This document shows positions 42,705-51,355 of a DNA stretch of 64,000 nucleotides, piece after piece. This stretch comes from an uncultured Celeribacter sp. (GTDB lineage Bacteria > Pseudomonadota > Alphaproteobacteria > Rhodobacterales > Rhodobacteraceae): assembly GCF_963675965.1 (NCBI RefSeq), contig NZ_OY780935.1, forward strand, positions 2,592,501 through 2,656,500, read 5' to 3'. Under the pieces are notes generated by a model. That model had not been told where the DNA came from, searched no databases, and saw nothing but the letters and a program-made list of their open reading frames with translations. The position numbers and the translations under genes were made by a program. Every line of letters begins with the position of its first letter. Position 1 is the first letter of the stretch.

Positions 42705-44324
42705 TCAGGGGCGCTCTTTCAGGCGAAACCTTTGGATTTTTCCGCTTTCCGTTTTGGGCAGATGCTCCACGAAAATCACGGAACGCGGGTATTTGTAGGG
42801 CGCAACCGTTGCCTTCACGAAATCCTGAAATTCCTTGATCTTGCTGTCTGTGGCGGGGACGCCTTCCTTGAGAACCACATGCGCCTGAACGATCTGACCG
42901 CGCGCCTCATCGGGCACTCCGATCACACCGCATTCCAGAATATCCGGATGCGCCAACAGAGCTGCCTCGACCTCCGGACCTGCGATATTATATCCCGCCG
43001 AGACGATCATATCGTCGGACCGTGACGCGAAATGGAAATAGCCGTCTTCGTCCTCGAAGAATATGTCACCGGGCAGATTCCAGCCATCACGCACGAATTT
43101 TGTCTGACGATCATCGGCGAGGTAACGGCAGCCCACCGGGCCGCGCACCGCCAGGTGGCCGGGCGTGCCGCGTGGCACGTCGTTCATGTCGTCATCGACA
43201 ATCTTCGCGATATAGCCGCTGAGCGGGCGTCCGGTGCAACCCGCACGGGCGTCTTCGAAGCGGTTGGACATATATATATGCAGCAATTCCGTGCCGCCGA
43301 TCCCGTCGAGCATCGGCTTGCCGGTCTTCTCCCGCCAGGCCTCGAACACCGGTGCGGGCAGGGTTTCCCCGGCGGAGACCGCGCAGCGCAGGCTCGACAA
43401 ATCCGCGCCTTCCTCCATCGCCATCAACATCGCGCGATAGGCTGTGGGGGCAGTGAAACAGATCGTGGCGCGGTGCGTTTCGATGATCTCGATCAACTCA
43501 TTCGGTCCGGCCTTTTCCAAAAGAACGGCCGAAGCGCCATAGCGCAGCGGAAAGATTGCCAGGCCTCCGAGACCAAAGGTAAAGGCCAGAGGCGGTGAGC
43601 CGACAAACACATCGTCGGGCCGTACATCGAGCACCTCCTTGGCATAAGCATCGGCGATGATCAAAAGATCGCGGTGAAAGTGCATCGTGGCTTTGGGCAC
43701 GCCGGTGGAGCCGGAGGTGAACCCCAACAGCGCGACATCGTCACGCCCAGTTTCGACCCAGTAAGGATCGGTGGGTTTCTTGAGTGCCGCCGTATCGAGC
43801 GCCCCGTCCTGACCTGCCGTGCCATCGAAAGACACGACATGTTCGAGAGACGGACATTCGCCCAGACAGGGCTCGATCTCGTCGAGCATCCGCATGTCGC
43901 AGAGCACGACTTTGACTTCGGCCTTCTCGATATATTGTTTCAGTTCCTTTTTGCGCATCATCGGCATGGTGTTGATCACCACGGCCCCGGCCTTGGTCGC
44001 GCCGAGCCAACAGGCCACGAGAGCGGGCGTGTTGGAGGATCGGATCAGGATGCGATTGCCCGGAACGATGCCGTATTCCTTGACCAGAGCGCGGGCGATC
44101 TGGTTGGTCCAGTCGGACAGTTCGCGATAGGTGCGGCTTCGTCCGGTACCCGAAACGGCGATCCGGTCGCCAAAGCCGCGTTCCACCATGCGGTCGGTCA
44201 ACTCGACGGCGGCGTTCAGATGGTCAGGGTAAGGGAATTTTTCCAGAAGATAGATGGGCTGCGCCTCTTCGGGCGGTAGGTTGTCGCGACAAAACGTATC
44301 GACATGTGCGCTTGGTCCAAGCAT
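42705..44324 (-). CDS. Aryl-CoA ligase, 2-aminobenzoate/benzoate-CoA ligase type
   Basis: 539 residues. Adenylate-forming enzyme with the ATP motif GFTSGSTGVPKATMHFH (201-217), the A5-type segment LDGIGGTELLHIYMSN, the hinge FHFASRSDDMIVSAGYNI, and the terminal lysine motif LPKTESGKIQRF. The N-terminus MLGPSAHVDTFCRDNLPP is typical of 2-aminobenzoate-CoA ligases and related benzoate ligases. It would convert an aromatic acid to its CoA thioester with ATP to AMP. I used the ATG at 44324; an extension upstream runs through two hairpins and is not plausible. Last gene of the cluster in transcription order. Confidence 0.88.
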   Translation of the reverse strand: MLGPSAHVDTFCRDNLPPEEAQPIYLLEKFPYPDHLNAAVELTDRMVERGFGDRIAVSGTGRSRTYRELSDWTNQIARALVKEYGIVPGNRILIRSSNTPALVACWLGATKAGAVVINTMPMMRKKELKQYIEKAEVKVVLCDMRMLDEIEPCLGECPSLEHVVSFDGTAGQDGALDTAALKKPTDPYWVETGRDDVALLGFTSGSTGVPKATMHFHRDLLIIADAYAKEVLDVRPDDVFVGSPPLAFTFGLGGLAIFPLRYGASAVLLEKAGPNELIEIIETHRATICFTAPTAYRAMLMAMEEGADLSSLRCAVSAGETLPAPVFEAWREKTGKPMLDGIGGTELLHIYMSNRFEDARAGCTGRPLSGYIAKIVDDDMNDVPRGTPGHLAVRGPVGCRYLADDRQTKFVRDGWNLPGDIFFEDEDGYFHFASRSDDMIVSAGYNIAGPEVEAALLAHPDILECGVIGVPDEARGQIVQAHVVLKEGVPATDSKIKEFQDFVKATVAPYKYPRSVIFVEHLPKTESGKIQRFRLKERP

Positions 44325-44353
44325 GGCATTCGTCCTGTGATGGGAAGGGGAAA

Positions 44354-44422
44354 GCCCGCGGCGGCACCAAGAGGGAACGCGCCCCCCGCGGGCGGTCGAC
44401 GGCAGAGCCTGGGGGCTCTGCC
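44354..44422. other. Two intercistronic hairpins
   Basis: GCCCGCGG (44354-44361) with CCGCGGGC (44386-44393), and GGCAGAGCC (44401-44409) with GGCTCTGCC (44414-44422, loop TGGG). Neither is followed by a T tract. They separate the channel gene from the CoA-ligase gene and may tune expression or partly terminate. Confidence 0.55.
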
Positions 44423-44434
44423 GGACCATTCGGA

Positions 44435-45304
44435 TCAGAAGAGTTTCATCAGACGGAGTTCGGCGACCACGTCGTTTTTGAACCCGTCCTCGACGTAGAG
44501 ATCGGTCGCCAACATGCCCTGCACCTGAACGGATTGAGACAGGAAGGTGTTAGCATAGAGCCGCACCTGATCGCGGCGCGTTTTCAACCCGCCGTAGGTC
44601 CCATCGTAATCCACTTCGCCGCCGAACTGGCCGGAATAGCCGATGGACATCGAGGCGGTCGGCCCGAATTGCTTGCGAAAGGCGACTTGAACCTGAGAGG
44701 CCGGATCGCGGGAGACCTCGACACCGGATTCGGTATGATCAAAGCTGAACGCCACATCGGCAATCGCATCGAGATAGAGGCCGTTGCCCAGCCCCTGAAT
44801 CAACGCCACCTGCGGCGTGAACGTCCAGGCCCCGCTGCCAAAGCTCACATCGCCCATCTCATAGGCGCCGGTCGGTGCCGTGAGAAAGGCCGTGACGCCG
44901 ACCGTCGTGCCCGTCTCCGGATTGGCGGGTTTCACTGGCCAATAGCTGAGGCCCAGCGTCAGGTCGCCAATCCCGTCAGAAGTGGGCATCTCCGCGCCAC
45001 CGATCTCGGCGGTACTGAAGTTTCCGAAGGGTAGCACGGCCTGAAACATGACTGGTTCGCCGCCGATGTCCGTGTAATGCAGCCCGCGCAGCACGGCGAC
45101 ATTGGCGGTGACCTCGGAAGACGGCACATCGGTACCGTCGAAATTCAGCTCGGTGGCCGAGGAATGTTGCAGATACAGCAGGCCGATATCGGTACCCGGC
45201 GGCAGCATGGCATAGTCGCCCGGCGCGACGTCGATGGCGTGGGCCGGCAGACCGCCGAGGGCAAGGCTGGCGCCCAGTGCGAATTGGGTCAAGTGACGTT
45301 TCAT
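44435..45304 (-). CDS. Outer-membrane channel-like protein (phenol MetA-deg family)
   Basis: 289 residues. Signal peptide ending near LPAHA-IDV (about 23). The rest alternates like a beta-barrel and has LSYWPVKPANPETGTTVGVT and FLTAPTGAYEMGD, blocks typical of the transporter family found in aromatic-degradation gene sets. The C-terminal residue is Phe, as in many outer-membrane proteins. It probably lets a hydrophobic aromatic substrate through the outer membrane. Lies 57 bases after the flavin reductase gene. Confidence 0.8.
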   Translation of the reverse strand: MKRHLTQFALGASLALGGLPAHAIDVAPGDYAMLPPGTDIGLLYLQHSSATELNFDGTDVPSSEVTANVAVLRGLHYTDIGGEPVMFQAVLPFGNFSTAEIGGAEMPTSDGIGDLTLGLSYWPVKPANPETGTTVGVTAFLTAPTGAYEMGDVSFGSGAWTFTPQVALIQGLGNGLYLDAIADVAFSFDHTESGVEVSRDPASQVQVAFRKQFGPTASMSIGYSGQFGGEVDYDGTYGGLKTRRDQVRLYANTFLSQSVQVQGMLATDLYVEDGFKNDVVAELRLMKLF

Positions 45305-45361
45305 GGTGATTTTCCTGTTGTTTGACGTGTTTTGTCGATGTTGCGCACGGGGTTCATGCGG

Positions 45362-45922
45362 TTAGGAACGCCCCTCTTCAGGGGGCTCTGTGGGGCCCTT
45401 CGGGCCGAGACCACGCCAGCTCCGGTCGAGATAGACCAAGGTGTCGGAGGTGGCGGGATGTGAATGTCTGTCGTTGCAGGTGGGGCAGATGCCCTCGCGC
45501 AGCTCAGCGGCCACGACGGTGGCGCCGTCGAGCGGCATGGTTTGGTGAATCTCCGCGCGAAACCATGTGCCGATTTGGCGATAGCGTGGCTCCCCGGTCG
45601 GCAAGCTTTCCCAGTCGATATCCGGCCCGAACCGATCCACCCCTGGCGTTGCGCAGAGAGTCGCGAGGTCGAGATCCTCGTAGCGCGGGAAGTGGATGAC
45701 CATGGAGCCAACCGCGAGCAGGGCCGCCGCGACGCGGGAACCGCGCGATAGAGACATGCCGACGAGCGGCGGCTCTGCGCTGATCGAAAACAGCGAACTG
45801 ACGGTCAGGGCGACAGGGCCGTCGGGCGTGTTGGCGGTCAGGATGGCGACACCGGCGGGATGATGGCGAAAGGCGCTGCGAAACGCGTCGGAAAGCGGGG
45901 CTGTCATAAGGTGGTCTTTCAT
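45362..45922 (-). CDS. Flavin reductase (HpaC/FMN-binding split-barrel family)
   Basis: 186 residues. RHHPAGVAILTANTPDGPVA and LTVSSLFSISAEPPLVGMSL are the flavin-binding blocks of the flavin-reductase domain. The tail holds CPTCNDRHSH, an unusual Cys/His cluster. It would supply reduced FMN or FAD to the monooxygenase at 47295-48482. Its start overlaps the esterase stop by four bases; an ATG five residues later is an alternative. Confidence 0.9.
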   Translation of the reverse strand: MKDHLMTAPLSDAFRSAFRHHPAGVAILTANTPDGPVALTVSSLFSISAEPPLVGMSLSRGSRVAAALLAVGSMVIHFPRYEDLDLATLCATPGVDRFGPDIDWESLPTGEPRYRQIGTWFRAEIHQTMPLDGATVVAAELREGICPTCNDRHSHPATSDTLVYLDRSWRGLGPKGPTEPPEEGRS

Positions 45923-47292
45923 GTCTTGTCCTTTCCATCGGGGGCGGCCGTGAACTCCTGTCGAGAGGCTTGCGGCGCGCCCTGTACGAAGGCGGCTAGA
46001 TCACGACGCATCGCCTGGCTCAGGCCCTCAAAGGCGTTGTCCGACCAACCGTTCAACATCGGCGCATCCTGCCAATCCGCCGGGTTGCCGAATTGGAACG
46101 GCAGATCGAAACAATGGGTGGCGCCGAGATCGTCGCAGCCGCAAAAAGCGCCGAAGGTGCGGCGGATGACTGTTTGGCCGCGGGTCTCGGCGGCCTGTGC
46201 GATGGCCTCCGAAAATCCGCCGAATTGTGCCCATGTGGCGCGCGAGACGGTTTCCGCCCAGGCCGTCGACCAGCTTGCCGGACAGCGATGGCCTTGTGCG
46301 GGCTGTGCCGTCAGATCGCGGCGCAAGAGGTTCAGCCGTTCGGCCTCTGCCTCGGGGCCAAGCTGCGGCAGAAATACCGACATCTCGTCCCATGTGCTGC
46401 GAATATAGAGCGCGCCGACGTGCAGCCGCGCACTGGCGTCCGTTCGCGGCCAGACCGGAAGATACATCGGCGCCAGGCGGCCCGGTTCAAACCGCGTCTC
46501 GCCCAAGGTTTTCGCCCCGGCGCGCAGCTGTGTCTGCCGGTCCGGACCTGCCGCATCCACCGCCTGTGTGAACCCATGCCGGTGCTCTGCGGACCAAGGC
46601 GCAATCTCCGGGATGCTCATCAATGCCACCCGCGAAAACAGCCCCTCGGCCCGATCCCAGCTCGCCAAGGCCCAAGCATACCACGCCCCGGCGGATTGTC
46701 CCGCGAGCGTCACCCGCGCGGGGTCGCCGCCAAAGCCACGGATGTTGTCCCGGACCCAGCGCAGCGCAGTCAGGATGTCCTCCATCGGGCGGTGCATGTG
46801 CGGCGTGCTTTTGTCTTGCGACGCTGCATCTTCGCAATGTCCAGCGGGGCCGATGCGATAATTGAGGGTGACGACGATCATCCCTTCTTTCGCCAGCGCC
46901 TCGCCACGATACCACCGGGCCGAGCCGCCGCCGCTGACCCAGGCGCCGCCATGCAGAAACACCAGAACGGGACCGTCTTTTGCCCCCTCCGGGTGCCATA
47001 TGTTGAGGTAAAACGCCTCATCGCTTTGCGGATTGTCGGCAACCCCCGGTCCCATGATGCGTTCGAGGCGGCTCGGGAGTTGCGGGAAAACCGGCACGTC
47101 GGTGAGCTCTGTCATCGCCTGTTGATCCGCCTGTCGATCCTCTGCGGGCCGAACTGCGGAGCGCGGGTTCCGCGGATCGCTGAGCCTTCCATAGCGAAGC
47201 CCGAGATGCGCGCACACCACAGATTTGGGGATAGCTTCCCCGATCAGGGCGGCAGAACCGCCCTGTGGAACTGTATTCACCTGTCTGGACAT
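45919..47292 (-). CDS. Type-B carboxylesterase-like alpha/beta hydrolase
   Basis: 457 residues. LVFLHGGAWVSGGG (oxyanion-hole HGG at 114-116) and TLAGQSAGAW (nucleophile Ser200 in GQSAG) are the carboxylesterase signatures. The N-terminal FYLNIWHP is the usual LxLNIW-like block. Its position inside an oxygenase operon suggests it hydrolyses an ester, lactone or amide intermediate. The start is two bases after the monooxygenase stop. An ATG at residue 60 is possible, but the upstream part carries acceptable sequence. Confidence 0.85.
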   Translation of the reverse strand: MSRQVNTVPQGGSAALIGEAIPKSVVCAHLGLRYGRLSDPRNPRSAVRPAEDRQADQQAMTELTDVPVFPQLPSRLERIMGPGVADNPQSDEAFYLNIWHPEGAKDGPVLVFLHGGAWVSGGGSARWYRGEALAKEGMIVVTLNYRIGPAGHCEDAASQDKSTPHMHRPMEDILTALRWVRDNIRGFGGDPARVTLAGQSAGAWYAWALASWDRAEGLFSRVALMSIPEIAPWSAEHRHGFTQAVDAAGPDRQTQLRAGAKTLGETRFEPGRLAPMYLPVWPRTDASARLHVGALYIRSTWDEMSVFLPQLGPEAEAERLNLLRRDLTAQPAQGHRCPASWSTAWAETVSRATWAQFGGFSEAIAQAAETRGQTVIRRTFGAFCGCDDLGATHCFDLPFQFGNPADWQDAPMLNGWSDNAFEGLSQAMRRDLAAFVQGAPQASRQEFTAAPDGKDKT

Positions 47293-47294
47293 GA

Positions 47295-48482
47295 TCAGAC
47301 CAGAGGCGTCGGAGGAGTGGTGCCCAAGAGGCTCGCCCCGCCAATCTCATAGCACAGCGGGCTGGCGGCAATGGCGTGGCGTGCGCCGGTGTTCACATCG
47401 CGCCAGAGACGACCAAGCGGGCTGCGTTCGGCAAAGGTCGCGGTGCCGTGGATCGTTGCCAGATCGTTCATCACCTCGCCGAGATTGGCGGTCGCATGGG
47501 CGCCGTAGTTGCGCACGCGGGCGCGATCTTCGGGCGACAATGGCGTGGTGCCCATGGCCGCCGCATCGATCAGATCCGCCGCTGCCTGAAGGCTCAATTC
47601 GGCCGCGTCGATCTTGGCCTTGGCCATGCCGATGGCCTGCACGAAAGCGCCGGAGGTGTTTTGCGGATGATAGGTCGAATAGGTGATCGGGCGCTTACCT
47701 GCCGCATCGATCACATAGTCGAGCGCCGCTTTTGCCCCCCCGAGCGGACCGGAGATGATTACCGTCGGGAACATCGACACAGGCGTGAGGCGTTGCAGAA
47801 AGCTCGCCTCCGGCGACATCTCGTAGCCCGGCCCAAGGACGGAACCGCCATCGGCAATCTGATCGGCGGGGACAACCACGTCTTGGGCAATGAAATTGTT
47901 GCTTCCCGTGCCGCGCATCCCGATGGTGTACCATGTGTCCTTGATAGTGAAATCGCTCTTGTGCAACAGGACAAAGCCCGGCGCGGGGTCTGCGCCTTCG
48001 GCCTCGATCACCGCGATGGCGCCAATCGCCCATTCGGAGTTGAGGATGTTGGAACCCCAGGCCCATTCGCCATTCACCCGGTAGCCATCGCCTTCGCGCA
48101 CCGCCGTGGCGCCGAGATTTGTGATGACGGAGGCCATGCGTTCGTATTTGCCCTTGCCAAAGGCCCGTTTCCACGCGCTTTCGGGAAAACGCAGCGCCAA
48201 TTGCGAGGACACCGATGAGATCACAGAAATCCATGCTGAATTGGGGCAATAGGTGCCGATCGCGGTGGTCACATCCAACAGCATCCGCGCGCCGCCCTCA
48301 AAACCGCCATAGGCTTTGAGCGCGTTGATGCCAAAGATTCCAATGCTGTCGAGCGCCTGGAGCGAGGCGTCGGTCACACGGCGACCGGCATCGGTTTCGG
48401 CGGCATTGTCGCGCAGGATAGGGCCGATTTCATGCACCTTGGCGATCAGTTCCTGTGTCAGGCTTTTCGAAGCGGCAGTCAT
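47295..48482 (-). CDS. Acyl-CoA-dehydrogenase-fold flavin-dependent monooxygenase
   Basis: 395 residues. It belongs to the group of acyl-CoA dehydrogenase relatives (HsaA, DszC, indole/indoleacetate oxygenases) that use reduced flavin and O2. Visible blocks are VNGEWAWGSNILNSEWAIGA (beta domain), WYTIGMRGTGSNNFIAQDVV (flavin edge) and the helical C-terminal domain (YGAHATANLGEVMNDLATIH, then RLWRDVNTGARHA). The acyl-CoA dehydrogenase catalytic Glu context is absent. A flavin reductase sits two genes downstream, completing a two-component system. Overlaps the SnoaL-like gene by four bases. Confidence 0.88.
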   Translation of the reverse strand: MTAASKSLTQELIAKVHEIGPILRDNAAETDAGRRVTDASLQALDSIGIFGINALKAYGGFEGGARMLLDVTTAIGTYCPNSAWISVISSVSSQLALRFPESAWKRAFGKGKYERMASVITNLGATAVREGDGYRVNGEWAWGSNILNSEWAIGAIAVIEAEGADPAPGFVLLHKSDFTIKDTWYTIGMRGTGSNNFIAQDVVVPADQIADGGSVLGPGYEMSPEASFLQRLTPVSMFPTVIISGPLGGAKAALDYVIDAAGKRPITYSTYHPQNTSGAFVQAIGMAKAKIDAAELSLQAAADLIDAAAMGTTPLSPEDRARVRNYGAHATANLGEVMNDLATIHGTATFAERSPLGRLWRDVNTGARHAIAASPLCYEIGGASLLGTTPPTPLV

Positions 48483-48895
48483 GCGGAGATCTCCCCAAAG
48501 CCGAAGGCGGCGTTCACGGCGGCCATATCCATGATCTCGCGCACGGCGGTGATTTTGCCGTTTTTTACGGTGAAGACGTCGACAAGTTCGACGTCGAGGA
48601 GATTGCCATTGTGCAATTCGGCACTCTCAGAGAGGTGCAAAAAGCCCATGCCAGCCGCTTCGTCGGCATAAAGCCCCTTGACCGTCATCTTCAGCGTGCC
48701 GGGTTTGAACGCCTCGCCCAAACCGCCCAGAAGCTCGCCGAAAAAGCCGTCCCAGCCTTCATAAGTCTTGGCAATTGGGCAGGTCTTGCCGACCACGGTC
48801 CAAGTCATGTCTTCCGCCATGACGGTTTTCAAAAGGGCGATGTCTTGTGTGCTATGGCCTTTCCAAAAGGCTTCGATTGTGGATTTTACAGTCAT
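48479..48895 (-). CDS. SnoaL/NTF2-like small protein
   Basis: 138 residues with the NTF2-like cone fold pattern: STIEAFWKGHSTQDIALLKT, then VMAEDMTWTVVGKTCPIAKT and LVDVFTVKNGKITAVREIMD. Such proteins act as cyclases, isomerases or cofactor-free oxygenases, or simply bind ligands. In described indole-oxidation clusters a small cofactor-independent oxygenase accompanies the flavin monooxygenase; that role here is inference. Coupled to the monooxygenase gene downstream. Confidence 0.85.
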   Translation of the reverse strand: MTVKSTIEAFWKGHSTQDIALLKTVMAEDMTWTVVGKTCPIAKTYEGWDGFFGELLGGLGEAFKPGTLKMTVKGLYADEAAGMGFLHLSESAELHNGNLLDVELVDVFTVKNGKITAVREIMDMAAVNAAFGFGEISA

Positions 48896-48934
48896 TGTTT
48901 TCCCTGTGCTTGGTAAGGATCACAGCTCTCCTGG

Positions 48935-48954
48935 CCCCCGGAAAGTGCCGGGGG
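48935..48954. other. Intercistronic hairpin between cupin and SnoaL-like genes
   Basis: CCCCCGG (48935-48941) pairs with CCGGGGG (48948-48954) around a 6-base loop. No T tract follows on the minus strand. It may adjust the cupin:oxygenase ratio. Confidence 0.45.
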
Positions 48955-48986
48955 GCTGTGTTTTTCGTGTTTGAACGATCAGGCGA

Positions 48987-49415
48987 TCAGATGAAGCGCA
49001 CTTCGTGCTCGGCGCCCAGACGCATGACTTCGGCGGGATCGGCCAGCCCGTCGATGGCGACCATGTAGTCGTACATCGTTGCGGTCGGGGACACGACGAC
49101 GAGCGCACGCGCCAAGGCGCCGGAGCGGTTGAAGATCGCGTGCGGAATGCCCCGCGGCAGGGTCACTGTGTCGCCGGTGTTGGCGGTGATCACCTTGCCT
49201 TCGGTTTCGAATTCCAATGTGCCTTCGAGCAGGTAGAGGATTTCGTCCTGTAAATCATGCACATGGGTCGGAACGAAACTTCCTGGTCCGAATTCGGCAT
49301 GCATGAGCATCGAAGTTTCCGAGACGTGCAGCGGCAGGTAGGGCTCGCCGAGAATGGTCCATTTTTGCCCCTTGAAGCTTTCTCCTGCGAAGGTGGCGCC
49401 TTTACTGAATTCCAT
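48987..49415 (-). CDS. Cupin-domain protein
   Basis: 142 residues, a single cupin_2 domain. Metal-ligand positions are visible: His-x-His in FVPTHVHDLQDEILYLLEG with the following Glu, and a later His in LPRGIPHAIFNRSG. It may be a small dioxygenase or an isomerase, or bind a pathway ligand. GTGGAG eight bases ahead supports the ATG at 49415. First gene of the minus-strand catabolic operon, transcribed away from the AraC regulator. Confidence 0.88.
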   Translation of the reverse strand: MEFSKGATFAGESFKGQKWTILGEPYLPLHVSETSMLMHAEFGPGSFVPTHVHDLQDEILYLLEGTLEFETEGKVITANTGDTVTLPRGIPHAIFNRSGALARALVVVSPTATMYDYMVAIDGLADPAEVMRLGAEHEVRFI

Positions 49416-49480
49416 GTGTATTCTCCACTGTTGGTGCATTTGTTTTTGTTGTCACCTGTCGTCCGAGTGGTCAGATGTTA

Positions 49481-49561
49481 TGCGTTTGAGCCAGAATGAT
49501 CCGGTTTTCCCGATCTTTGACCTCACGTCCCCCCAACTCTCTTGACGGCATGTGCGTTTGA
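49481..49561. promoter_or_regulatory. Direct repeats in the divergent cupin-AraC promoter region
   Basis: TGCGTTTGA occurs at 49481-49489 and again at 49553-49561 in the 220-base divergent spacer. AraC-family activators bind direct repeats, so these are candidate sites. The 72-base spacing leaves room for looping or for two promoters. Confidence 0.35.
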
Positions 49562-49635
49562 ATGCGTAGATGCTTTAAGAATGAAGTTTATTTGGGCGGA
49601 CCGGATATCCGATTTCTGCAGGGAATGTTCAAATC

Positions 49636-50640
49636 ATGCGGGAAAGTGCAAATTTGGAAAATTCAGCGCCAGCGATCCCGATCGCGCGCCACATGTTGTT
49701 GCAGACCTCGGACATCGACGAAGCGCGCGAGCGTGTTGGCAAGGTGTTCTGCCCGCATCGTATCGAATTCGTGGGCAATGTGCGCAAGCTCGACTTTCAT
49801 CAAAGCTTTGCCTCCATCGGTCGGCTGGCGCTCAGCTACGTTAGTTACGGTGCGGAGGTCGAAATTGATGCGGGCGTGCCGGAAGACTGGTTTATGGTGC
49901 ATACGACGGATCGTGGCCAATGCGGGATGCAGATTGGTGGGCAGGATGTGCTTGCCGATTCCAGGACCGATGCGGTCAGTTCTGCAACCACCGGGCTGAA
50001 GATGCGTTGGATGAACAATTGTGGTCAACTCGTGCTCAAAATCGAGCGCCGCGCTTTGGAAGATCATTTATGCCAGTTGTTGAACGATGAACTGCGTACG
50101 CCGATCGAGTTTCTGGAAGGAGCTCCGTCCGAAAGTGCTCAGGCTTACCGTCGGATGTTGAATTTCGTTGTGAGTGAAACCGAACACGAAGAGAATTTTT
50201 ATAATTCCCCGATGGGGCTGAAAAATCTCGAAGACACCCTGATGACACTCGTTCTGACGGGGTTTCGCAATAACTATTCCGAGGCTTTATTACACTCCGC
50301 CCAAGGCGTTGCTCCACGTCACGTGCGCTTGGCAGAAGATTATATGCGTGCCCATGTTGATGAACCGATTTCAATTTTTGATGTGGCCGCTGCGGCTGGC
50401 GTGAGCCAGCGAACACTCTTTGATGGATTTCAACGCTTTCGCGGTAAAACGCCTATGGCTTTTCTGAAAGCCATACGTATGGAGGCGGTTCGCAAGGAAC
50501 TTCTGCGCGCGGATGCGATGGCTCCGGGCGTCTCCGTGACCTCGATTGCCGTGAATTGGGGGTTCACCAATCTCGGGCGCTTCGCCGAAAGTTATCGCAA
50601 GCGCTATGGTGAATTACCCTCTGTCACATTGCGCCGCTGA
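49636..50640 (+). CDS. AraC-family transcriptional regulator with AraC-binding-like N-domain
   Basis: 334 residues. The N-terminal sensor (about 45-200, with LALSYVSYGAEVEIDAGVPE) resembles the domain of benzoate- or indole-responsive AraC/XylS regulators. The C-terminal double HTH (about 235-330) includes SIFDVAAAAGVSQRTLFDGF and FTNLGRFAESYRKRYGELPS. It probably activates the divergent operon when the aromatic substrate is present. It shares design with the regulator at 57480-58439. Confidence 0.92.
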   Translation: MRESANLENSAPAIPIARHMLLQTSDIDEARERVGKVFCPHRIEFVGNVRKLDFHQSFASIGRLALSYVSYGAEVEIDAGVPEDWFMVHTTDRGQCGMQIGGQDVLADSRTDAVSSATTGLKMRWMNNCGQLVLKIERRALEDHLCQLLNDELRTPIEFLEGAPSESAQAYRRMLNFVVSETEHEENFYNSPMGLKNLEDTLMTLVLTGFRNNYSEALLHSAQGVAPRHVRLAEDYMRAHVDEPISIFDVAAAAGVSQRTLFDGFQRFRGKTPMAFLKAIRMEAVRKELLRADAMAPGVSVTSIAVNWGFTNLGRFAESYRKRYGELPSVTLRR

Positions 50641-50827
50641 GGGAGAGTGAACGGATTTCCTATGCTTGGCTCGTAGATATGCCGCCGTACGATCGCTTGG
50701 CGGAAACACACAAGGGATCCCGAAGGCCCCCCTGTGGCGGTCGGCGTATGGCCTGACGCAGCGGCAGTGCCATATGTGATATTAACCACATTATGCTGTT
50801 TCTGGTAAGACTTCTTGACGCCTAGAA

Positions 50828-51343
50828 CTAATCGGCGATGCGCGATTTGGATTCAATCAACAGAGAGTTGTCCTCTTGAATGGAGAACATGACCGTCATC
50901 CGATTGTTCTTCGTACCATCATAGGACCAAGTGGTGCCTGCTGCATCCTCCAATCTGTCTATCGCGCCATCGGGGGCCTTGTAGCCGAGTTGTTCATCAA
51001 GATCGGCGTGCAAATTCTCGATCCCGTCGGCATCAAGCACGTCGGAGGGGATGGTCACGCGACAATAGACCTCTTCGTCGCTGGCAGATAGTTCAAGCGT
51101 GGTGCCATTCGGATGGTCATGAAAATCCATACCGTCCCGATCTTCCCGTTCGGTCATGCCGGCCCCATACTCGGCCTGCATCCCTGCCATCATCTTGCTG
51201 CGCAGCCCCAGATCGTCGAGGATGCAGGAAGAAAGCAGAAAGCTGGTATAACGATCCCAGCTTGAAAGCGTATCCTGCGCCTTGGCTTCGGCGGCTGAAA
51301 GGGCAACAGCGGCCAAAACACTGGTAAGAGCGATCTGTTTCAT
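50828..51343 (-). CDS. Secreted hypothetical protein
   Basis: 171 residues with a signal peptide (MKQIALTSVLAAVALSAAEA, then KAQDT). The mature part has two Cys (SSCILDD, EVYCRV) that could pair, and acidic sequence. No family recognised. It lies 12 bases after the 287-residue secreted protein gene, so it is the third gene of the VWA operon. Confidence 0.75.
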   Translation of the reverse strand: MKQIALTSVLAAVALSAAEAKAQDTLSSWDRYTSFLLSSCILDDLGLRSKMMAGMQAEYGAGMTEREDRDGMDFHDHPNGTTLELSASDEEVYCRVTIPSDVLDADGIENLHADLDEQLGYKAPDGAIDRLEDAAGTTWSYDGTKNNRMTVMFSIQEDNSLLIESKSRIAD

Positions 51344-51355
51344 TGGTCTGACACC

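Noticed and set aside
46093..47352. 419-codon plus-strand open frame opposite the esterase
   Set aside because: Antisense to HGG and GQSAG motifs of a real hydrolase; composition is shadow-like.
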